Below, piece by piece: positions 1-4,962 of a stretch of DNA of 7,042 bases. Each line of letters begins with the position of its first letter. The first letter of the stretch is position 1. Source of the DNA: an uncultured Alistipes sp. (GTDB lineage Bacteria; Bacteroidota; Bacteroidia; Bacteroidales; Rikenellaceae); the NCBI GenBank assembly GCA_900546005.1, contig URBJ01000106.1, positions 1 to 7,042 on the forward strand, given 5' to 3'. The position numbers and the translations under genes were made by a program. Under the pieces are notes generated by a model. That model saw nothing but the letters and a program-made list of their open reading frames with translations. It was not told where the DNA came from and searched no databases.

Positions 1-40
1 AAGCAGACTTTTATCCTCTTCTTTCTTCAATTTAAACAGA

Positions 41-48
41 TATTTTTG
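41..48 (+). promoter_or_regulatory. Weak candidate Bacteroidota -7 promoter box in the leader of the first gene
   Basis: TATTTTTG fits the Bacteroidota -7 consensus TAnnTTTG. It lies about 130 bases before the first gene, inside a very AT-rich leader. No TTTG-like -33 element is present at the usual distance upstream, and AT-rich DNA gives such matches by chance. The AT-rich stretch of more than 170 bases before the first start does suggest that transcription begins here, but this exact box is only a candidate. Confidence 0.22.
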
Positions 49-150
49 CATTCTTTGGGTTGTTTTTTCTATTTTTATAAGCAAATATATCTTAATTTTA
101 TGCGTTGATTAAAATGGGCTTATAGCTCGCTATGAAAGATTGCATTTTTG

Positions 151-168
151 TTGATATATTTATATCAA
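151..168. repeat. Perfect 8-bp inverted repeat directly upstream of the first gene
   Basis: TTGATATA (151-158) and TATATCAA (161-168) are perfect inverted copies separated by TT. The repeat ends 9 bases before the ATG at 178. It could be a binding site for a dimeric regulator, or a small hairpin at the 5' end of the mRNA that affects translation. It could also be chance, because the surrounding DNA is very AT-rich. No regulator gene lies in the window to pair it with. Confidence 0.45.
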
Positions 169-177
169 ATTTCCATT

Positions 178-1074
178 ATGAAAGATACAATAAGCAGAAG
201 AGAATTTTTGAAAAAATCGATGCTCCTTACCGCTGGTGCAGTGGTCGGAAGCAGCTTTTTGGCAAAAGCCATGCCGGCTTCCGCCGACGCTGCAGCTTCC
301 GCATCGAAAAAAGCTAAAGAAATCGGTCTCCAACTTTACTCTCTCGGAGCAAAAATGAGTGACGTCCCCGGCTCCCTGAAAAGCATATCGGAAATGGGAT
401 ACACCGCAGCCGAAACCGCATCATACGACAACGGCAAATTCTATGGACTCGCTCCCGCCGAATTCCGTAAAATCGCTGAAGACTTCGGCATCCGCGTTAC
501 CGGAGCCCATCTGGGCCGTCCCGATGACCCGAACAACAAAAAAAGCGTCGACGACTGGTGGAAACAAGCGTGCGAAGCTCAAGCCGCTGTGGGCGGTAAA
601 TATATCGTCGTTCCGGCCTTGAGTTTCGGCCCTACGATCAAAGATCTCGATGACGTATGTTCATACTTCAACCGAACCGGTGAGATCGCTCAATCGTTCG
701 GTCTGAAATTCGGATACCACAACCACTCCCACGAATTCGAAAAACGAGAAGGACAAGTAATCGAAAACTACCTGATCGAAAATACCGATCCGGATAAAGT
801 CATGTTCGAACTCGACGTCTATTGGGCTACAAAAGGCGGTGTCAATCCTTCTGCCTATATTAAAAAGTATGCCGGCCGATTCCCGCTGTTGCACATCAAG
901 GATGACAACATCATCGGAGCCAGCCAAACGGTCGACTTCGAAGCCATCTTCAATGCAGCCTACAAATGCGGCCTCGAAGCCTACTACGTCGAAATCGAAG
1001 CCAACTCCATTCCGATCATGGAGTGTGCCGAAAAGAGCGCCGAATACCTCAGCTCCGCAAAATTCGTCAAATAA
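178..1074 (+). CDS. Tat-exported sugar phosphate isomerase/epimerase-like TIM-barrel protein
   Basis: This 298-residue protein belongs to the xylose-isomerase-like TIM-barrel family (AP endonuclease 2 type), whose members isomerise, epimerise or cleave sugars with a bound divalent metal. The N terminus is a Tat signal: SRREFLKK at residues 6-13, a hydrophobic stretch to about residue 29, and a likely signal peptidase site after ASA (34-36). This places the enzyme outside the cytoplasm. Barrel motifs are GYHNHSHEF (179-187), ELDVYW (211-216), HIKD (239-242) and YVEIE (270-274). By family analogy E187, D213, H239 and E272 or E274 are candidate metal or catalytic residues. The start at 178 is preferred to the in-frame ATG at 148, because it puts the twin arginines at residues 7-8 and leaves the palindrome at 151-168 outside the gene. 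It is the first of three exported proteins in a likely operon with a Gfo/Idh/MocA enzyme and a DUF1080 protein, so a keto-sugar substrate is inferred. A true sugar-phosphate substrate is unlikely for an exported protein. Confidence 0.88.
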   Translation: MKDTISRREFLKKSMLLTAGAVVGSSFLAKAMPASADAAASASKKAKEIGLQLYSLGAKMSDVPGSLKSISEMGYTAAETASYDNGKFYGLAPAEFRKIAEDFGIRVTGAHLGRPDDPNNKKSVDDWWKQACEAQAAVGGKYIVVPALSFGPTIKDLDDVCSYFNRTGEIAQSFGLKFGYHNHSHEFEKREGQVIENYLIENTDPDKVMFELDVYWATKGGVNPSAYIKKYAGRFPLLHIKDDNIIGASQTVDFEAIFNAAYKCGLEAYYVEIEANSIPIMECAEKSAEYLSSAKFVK

Positions 1075-1106
1075 TATAGTACTAACCTAAACAAACACAT
1101 TCGACC

Positions 1107-2579
1107 ATGTCAGAAAAAATCTCTCGTCGTGATTTCCTGCGCAAAAGCGCTGTCGGCTTGGCAGGACTTACCATCGTTCCGAGTGCAGTTTTGGGTAAAG
1201 CTGCCGGACAAACTGCTCCCAGTGATAAACTGAATATCGCAGCAGTAGGTATCGGAGGTATGGGTGCCGCCAACCTCAAAAATATGGAAACGGAAAACAT
1301 CGTAGCTCTGTGCGATGTCGACTGGAAATATGCAAAAGGAACGTTCGACCGTTACCCCAATGCCAAAAGATATTGGGACTACCGGAAAATGCTCGACGAA
1401 ATGGGTAAGAGCATCGACGCCGTGCTGGTCGCTACGGCTGACCATACACACTGTATGATCGCAGCCGACGCCATGACCCTCGGCAAACATGTCTACGTAC
1501 AGAAACCGTTGACCCACTCGGTATACGAATCACGTCTGCTGACCAAACTGGCCAAGAAATACAACGTCGCAACGCAGATGGGTAACCAAGGTGCATCGGG
1601 CGAAGGTGTTCGTCAGGTGTGCGACTGGATCTGGAACGGCGAAATCGGTGAAGTAACCCGCGTGGATACCTTTACCGACCGTCCGATCTGGCCGCAGGGC
1701 TTGATGCGTCCGACCGAAGTACACCAGATTCCCGAAACACTGGATTGGGATCTGTTCATCGGCCCGGCTCCGATGCGCCCATACAACCAGATCTATCATC
1801 CGTGGAACTGGCGTGGATGGTGGGATTTCGGTACCGGTGCTTTGGGTGATATGGCCTGCCACATCCTCCATCCGGTATTCAAAGGTCTGCAATTAGGCTA
1901 CCCGACCCGCGTTCAAGGAAGTTCGACCGCTCTGTTGACCGACTGTGCTCCGAACGCCCAGATGGTAAAATATGTATTCCCGGCTCGTGGCAAAAAAGAG
2001 AAAGTCAACCTTCCGGAAGTCGAAGTAACTTGGTACGACGGTGGTCTGACTCCTCCGCGTCCGGCAGGAATGCCCGAAGGAAAATCGCTGAACGATCAGG
2101 GTGGTGGAGCCATCTTCTACGGAACCAAAGACACGTTGATCTGCGGATGCTACGGCGTCAATCCTTGGTTGGTTTCGGGTCGCAAACCGTCGGTTCCCAA
2201 GCTGAATCGTGAAATTACCATCAGCCACGAACAAGACTGGATCCGCGCTTGTAAGGAGGATGCCAAATCGCGGGTTAAGACCTCTTCGGACTTCAGCGAA
2301 GCCGGTCCGTTCAACGAAATGGTCGTTATGGGCGTGCTGGCCGTTCGTCTGCAAAGCCTCAACCGCGAATTGTTGTGGGACGGCGAAAACATGAAGTTCA
2401 CCAACATCGGTCCCGACGAAACGATCCAGATCATGGTCGAGGACGGATTCACCATCCACGACGGACATCCGACGTTCAACAAACGATACACCGACCCGAT
2501 CAACGCTCAGCAGTTTGCTAACGAAATGATCAAACACAACTATCGTGAAGGTTGGAAGCTCGTTGCTATGCCGAAATAG
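1107..2579 (+). CDS. Tat-exported Gfo/Idh/MocA-family NAD(P)-dependent oxidoreductase
   Basis: This 490-residue protein is a sugar dehydrogenase or reductase of the Gfo/Idh/MocA family. It begins with a Tat signal, SRRDFLRKS (6-14), followed by a hydrophobic stretch to about residue 29. The Rossmann nucleotide-binding fold starts near residue 42, with the glycine motif GIGGMG at 48-53 and an acidic strand end at CDVD (69-72). The family EKP motif appears as QKP (132-134), a common variant in the Tat-carrying branch. The C-terminal domain has FGTGALGDMACHILH (241-255), in which D248 and H252 match the conserved catalytic Asp/His pair. Export through Tat fits a protein that folds around its nicotinamide cofactor in the cytoplasm, as known for glucose-fructose oxidoreductase. 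It starts 32 bases after the isomerase-like gene and is followed 40 bases later by the DUF1080 gene, with no terminator between. The likely role is redox chemistry at C3 of a glycoside or of its free keto-sugar. The substrate is not determinable here. Confidence 0.92.
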   Translation: MSEKISRRDFLRKSAVGLAGLTIVPSAVLGKAAGQTAPSDKLNIAAVGIGGMGAANLKNMETENIVALCDVDWKYAKGTFDRYPNAKRYWDYRKMLDEMGKSIDAVLVATADHTHCMIAADAMTLGKHVYVQKPLTHSVYESRLLTKLAKKYNVATQMGNQGASGEGVRQVCDWIWNGEIGEVTRVDTFTDRPIWPQGLMRPTEVHQIPETLDWDLFIGPAPMRPYNQIYHPWNWRGWWDFGTGALGDMACHILHPVFKGLQLGYPTRVQGSSTALLTDCAPNAQMVKYVFPARGKKEKVNLPEVEVTWYDGGLTPPRPAGMPEGKSLNDQGGGAIFYGTKDTLICGCYGVNPWLVSGRKPSVPKLNREITISHEQDWIRACKEDAKSRVKTSSDFSEAGPFNEMVVMGVLAVRLQSLNRELLWDGENMKFTNIGPDETIQIMVEDGFTIHDGHPTFNKRYTDPINAQQFANEMIKHNYREGWKLVAMPK

Positions 2580-2619
2580 TCAAAACCAATTCATTTCAAT
2601 TTAATAAACTTACAACACA

Positions 2620-3411
2620 ATGAAACGATTTATGTATGTTATCGGCTGCATGGCTGCTGCATCATTGGTAGTATCATGCGGATCGAATCCGAACAAAGCC
2701 GGATCAGCCGACAGTACGGCAACGGCTGCCGCTGCTACGGAAGACGATCAGTACATCACGCTGTTCGACGGAAAGACCTTCAACGGATGGAGAGGGTATA
2801 ACAAGACCGAAGTCCCGGGTGCTTGGATCATCGAAGACGGTTGCATCAAGATTCAGGGTTCAGGTCGTGGCGAAGCTGGTGCTGAAAACGGTGGCGACCT
2901 GATCTATGCCGACAAGAAATTCAAGAACTTCGAGCTCGAACTCGAATGGAAAGTCGACAAAGGGGCCAACAGCGGTATCTTCTATCTCGCACAAGAAGTT
3001 CCTGATAAACCAATCTTCTTCTCAGCTCCTGAATATCAGGTATTGGATAACGAAAACCACCCTGATGCAAAATTGGGTATCGACGGTAACCGTAAATCAG
3101 CATCGCTGTACGACATGATTCCTGCTAAGCCACAGAACGCAAAACCGTTCGGAGAATGGAATACTGCAAAAATCATGGTTTATAACGGTACGGTTGCTCA
3201 CTATCAAAACGGTGTACAGGTATTGGAATACCACTTGTGGACTCCAAAATGGCAACAGATGCTCGACAGCTGCAAATTCAGCAAGGACAAAGAGCCCGTT
3301 GCTTACGAACTGCTGCTCAACTGTGGCGGTGACAACCACGAAGGTTACATCGGTCTGCAAGACCACGGCGACAACGTTTGGTTCCGCAACATCCGCGTGA
3401 AAGAGTTGTAA
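2620..3411 (+). CDS. DUF1080 (3-keto-disaccharide hydrolase family) lipoprotein
   Basis: This 263-residue lipoprotein carries one DUF1080 domain (PF06439, named 3-keto-disaccharide hydrolase), a concanavalin-like beta-sandwich that acts on 3-keto-glycosides. The signal peptide ends in a lipobox, VVSC, with the lipidated Cys at residue 20. An Ala/Thr-rich linker follows to about residue 43. The domain covers roughly 45-263, with LFDGKTFNGW (48-57), FELELEWKVDKGANSGIFY (104-122) and a C-terminal GLQDHGDNVWFRNIRVKEL (245-263), all typical of the family. The residues after Cys20 (GSNPNK) are not acidic, so a surface-export signal is not evident and a periplasm-facing anchor is more likely. It is the last gene of its operon, ending just before a strong terminator. 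It probably cleaves or hydrates the 3-keto product made by the upstream dehydrogenase. Whether it acts as a hydrolase, lyase or hydratase cannot be told from sequence. Confidence 0.92.
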   Translation: MKRFMYVIGCMAAASLVVSCGSNPNKAGSADSTATAAAATEDDQYITLFDGKTFNGWRGYNKTEVPGAWIIEDGCIKIQGSGRGEAGAENGGDLIYADKKFKNFELELEWKVDKGANSGIFYLAQEVPDKPIFFSAPEYQVLDNENHPDAKLGIDGNRKSASLYDMIPAKPQNAKPFGEWNTAKIMVYNGTVAHYQNGVQVLEYHLWTPKWQQMLDSCKFSKDKEPVAYELLLNCGGDNHEGYIGLQDHGDNVWFRNIRVKEL

Positions 3412-3433
3412 TTCCGTTTTTCAAACATACAAC

Positions 3434-3474
3434 AAGGAGGAGGAGAACGTTAAAAGTTCTCCTCCTCTTTTTTT
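3434..3474 (+). terminator. Strong intrinsic terminator after the three-gene sugar operon
   Basis: A perfect 12-bp stem pairs 3437-3448 with 3456-3467 around the 7-base loop GTTAAAA. It extends to 15 pairs if a G-T wobble and two A-T pairs are added. A run of seven T follows (3468-3474). It starts about 22 bases after the DUF1080 stop codon and separates that operon from the B12 operon. Confidence 0.93.
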
Positions 3475-3536
3475 ATCCGGACTAAACGTACTACAAGAAA
3501 TTTCGTTCAATCCGGCAAAAATTCTGTAAAATAAAC

Positions 3537-3544
3537 TACCTTTG
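3537..3544 (+). promoter_or_regulatory. Bacteroidota -7 promoter box for the B12 uptake operon
   Basis: TACCTTTG matches the TAnnTTTG -7 consensus exactly. It lies 5 bases before the first paired base of the riboswitch (3549), so transcription starting at about 3546-3549 would give an RNA that begins with riboswitch helix P1. No clear TTTG -33 element is seen upstream. The position relative to the riboswitch is the main support. Confidence 0.7.
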
Positions 3545-3548
3545 TCTG

Positions 3549-3770
3549 GCAATGGTTTCCGAACACAGAGTTCGGAACAAAAGGGAATGCCGTGAGAATC
3601 GGCAACAGTTACCGCTGCTGTATGTTTCACTCTCCGAAACACTTGCGGATCGGAGAAGATCGTTTTAAAATTCTGCCACTGACCTACTTGTCGGGAAGGC
3701 CTTAAAACGGAAACGAGTCAGAAGACCTGCCTTGCAACATGGATTTTCGGCCTGCGGTCTATGGGCGGAA
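3549..3770 (+). ncRNA. Cobalamin (vitamin B12) riboswitch
   Basis: This is a B12-sensing RNA leader that lowers expression of the downstream uptake genes when cobalamin binds. The parts can be seen directly. Helix P1 pairs GCAA (3549-3552) with TTGC (3732-3735). A hairpin of TTCCGAAC (3557-3564) with GTTCGGAA (3570-3577) follows. The conserved AAAAGGGAA lead (3579-3587) precedes hairpin GCCG/CGGC (3589-3592 with 3600-3603). The L5 loop holds ACCGC (3611-3615), closed by ACAG/CTGT. A peripheral hairpin pairs TCTCCG (3631-3636) with CGGAGA (3651-3656). CGTTTTAA (3661-3668) pairs perfectly with TTAAAACG (3702-3709) and encloses the B12 box GCCACTG (3675-3681) and GGGAAGGCC (3693-3701). GAGTCAGAAGACCTGCC (3715-3731) is the conserved 3' core. 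The L13 loop GCGGT (3754-3758), on a stem 3746-3753 with 3763-3770, is exactly complementary to ACCGC in L5, giving the kissing loop that controls expression. The rich peripheral structure hints at the adenosylcobalamin type, but the preferred cofactor is not certain. Confidence 0.96.
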
Positions 3771-3864
3771 CCTCCGACGGATAAGTTGTTCTTTTTGAAA
3801 TCTCGATCTGTCTCAGCACCTCCACCGAATTCGCCGGCTACACAACACTTTTAAACGGAATCGA
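3771..3864 (+). other. Leader between the riboswitch and the first B12 gene
   Basis: These 94 bases separate the L13 stem of the riboswitch from the ATG at 3865. A short hairpin is possible (CGGA 3766-3769 with TCCG 3773-3776), but it would compete with the L13 stem. A run of five T (3792-3796) has no stable stem in front of it, so I see no convincing intrinsic terminator. No Shine-Dalgarno sequence precedes the ATG, which is usual for Bacteroidota. The way ligand binding is passed to the start codon is therefore not evident. The rest of the 453-base gap between genes (3412-3864) is filled by the terminator, promoter box and riboswitch. Confidence 0.6.
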
Positions 3865-4950
3865 ATGAATCGTCAAGTCTGCTCGGCTATCGGTATCGCC
3901 GTCGTTATCGGATTGTTTCTGGGCCTCTCCGGGTGCATGCACTATGAACCGGTCGAACGCGAAAACATCAACTCGAATAAAGCAACGAAGGGTCTCTTCA
4001 TCATGAACGAAGGGAATTTCCGCTCGGGAAACGCATCGCTCTCCTACTACGATCCCGACTCGATGAAGGTGGAAAACTATGTATTCTACCGAACCAACGG
4101 AATCAAACTGGGCGATGTCGCCCAATCGATGACCATCCGCGACAGTTTAGGGTACCTCGTCGTAAACAATTCAGGCATCATCTTCGTAATCAACGTCAAT
4201 ACGTTCCAGCTCGTCGGCACGATACGCGGACTGGTCTCACCCCGCTACATCCACTTCCTGAGCGACGAAAAGGCCTACGTGACCGATCTGTACTCCTACT
4301 TCATCTCGGTCATCAATCCCAAAGAGTTCAAGATCACCAAGCGAATCGACGTCCGGGTAGACGGGAAGAACCAACCCTCGACCGAGCAGATGGTCCAGTA
4401 CAAGAACTTTATTTTCACGAACTGCTGGTCCTACGACAACAAAATACTGGTCATCGATACGCAGACCGACTCGGTTGTGGACTACATCGAAGTTGGCATC
4501 CAACCGACCTCTTTAGTTATCGACAAATACAATAAAATCTGGACGATTACCGACGGCGGATACGAAGGCTGTCCGTATGGGTATACGGCACCGGCCCTCT
4601 ACCGGATTGATGCGGAGACCCGAAAAATCGAACAGACCTTCAACTTCAAACTCGGAGACAGCGGATCGGAGATCTGCATGAACGGGACACGGGATACGCT
4701 CTACTTCATCAACAAACACATCTGGCGGATGGCGGCGACCAGCGACAAACTGCCCGACAAACCGTTCCTCGAAAATCCGACCACCAACCATTGGTATGGT
4801 CTGACGGTGAATCCCTACAATTCGGACGTCTATCTGGCCGATGCGATCGACTACACGCAACCCGGCCGCATCTACCGCTACAATGCACAGGGCGAACTGC
4901 TCGACCAGTTTGAAGTCGGGATTATTCCGGGGGCTTTCTGTTTCAAATAA
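3865..4950 (+). CDS. btuG: BtuG-like surface lipoprotein, beta-propeller cobalamin-binding protein
   Basis: This 361-residue protein resembles BtuG, the cell-surface lipoprotein of gut Bacteroides that binds vitamin B12 extremely tightly and caps the BtuB transporter. The signal peptide ends in a lipobox, LSGC, with the lipidated Cys at residue 24. The mature part is a YncE/DUF5074-type beta-propeller, starting with GLFIMNEGNF (43-52) and continuing through repeated blade-like strands such as NKILVIDTQTDSVVDYIEVG (192-211), KIWTITDGG (224-232) and the C-terminal HWYGLTVNP (309-317) and DVYLADAIDY (321-330). The region after Cys24 has some acidic residues (E28, E31, E33), weakly compatible with surface export. 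Assignment rests on three points together: the fold, a cobalamin riboswitch directly upstream, and a BtuB-like receptor 12 bases downstream. The ATG at 3865 is the first in a frame that is closed by a stop at 3796. Cobalamin-contact residues were not checked by alignment, so another B12-related propeller cannot be excluded. Confidence 0.87.
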   Translation: MNRQVCSAIGIAVVIGLFLGLSGCMHYEPVERENINSNKATKGLFIMNEGNFRSGNASLSYYDPDSMKVENYVFYRTNGIKLGDVAQSMTIRDSLGYLVVNNSGIIFVINVNTFQLVGTIRGLVSPRYIHFLSDEKAYVTDLYSYFISVINPKEFKITKRIDVRVDGKNQPSTEQMVQYKNFIFTNCWSYDNKILVIDTQTDSVVDYIEVGIQPTSLVIDKYNKIWTITDGGYEGCPYGYTAPALYRIDAETRKIEQTFNFKLGDSGSEICMNGTRDTLYFINKHIWRMAATSDKLPDKPFLENPTTNHWYGLTVNPYNSDVYLADAIDYTQPGRIYRYNAQGELLDQFEVGIIPGAFCFK

Positions 4951-4962
4951 ACGCCAAGGACC

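Noticed and set aside
148..177. Alternative in-frame start of the first gene, adding ten residues
   Set aside because: It would place the twin-arginine motif at residues 17-18 behind an unrelated hydrophobic segment and put the palindrome inside the gene. The ATG at 178 gives a textbook Tat signal.
132..317. 61-residue + strand reading frame overlapping the start of the first gene
   Set aside because: It overlaps the Tat-signal gene in another frame, has no recognisable domain, and its coding potential follows from the AT-rich leader.
1893..2537. 214-residue minus-strand open frame opposite the Gfo/Idh/MocA gene
   Set aside because: It lies wholly inside a well-supported gene and has no motif or plausible translation signal of its own.
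3421..3642. 73-residue minus-strand open frame across the terminator and riboswitch
   Set aside because: It covers structured RNA elements whose base pairing explains the sequence, and the peptide is not recognisable.
3792..3796. T-run after the riboswitch as part of an intrinsic terminator
   Set aside because: No stable GC-rich stem ends directly before it. The L13 stem is more than 20 bases away, so it was not called as a terminator.
3826..3833. CGAATTCG palindrome in the riboswitch-btuG leader
   Set aside because: It is an 8-base palindrome with no loop and no link to a known site, and is likely to be chance.
4956..4960. AAGGA as Shine-Dalgarno sequence of the BtuB-like gene
   Set aside because: It lies only two bases before the ATG, too close for normal use, and Bacteroidota rely little on such sites.
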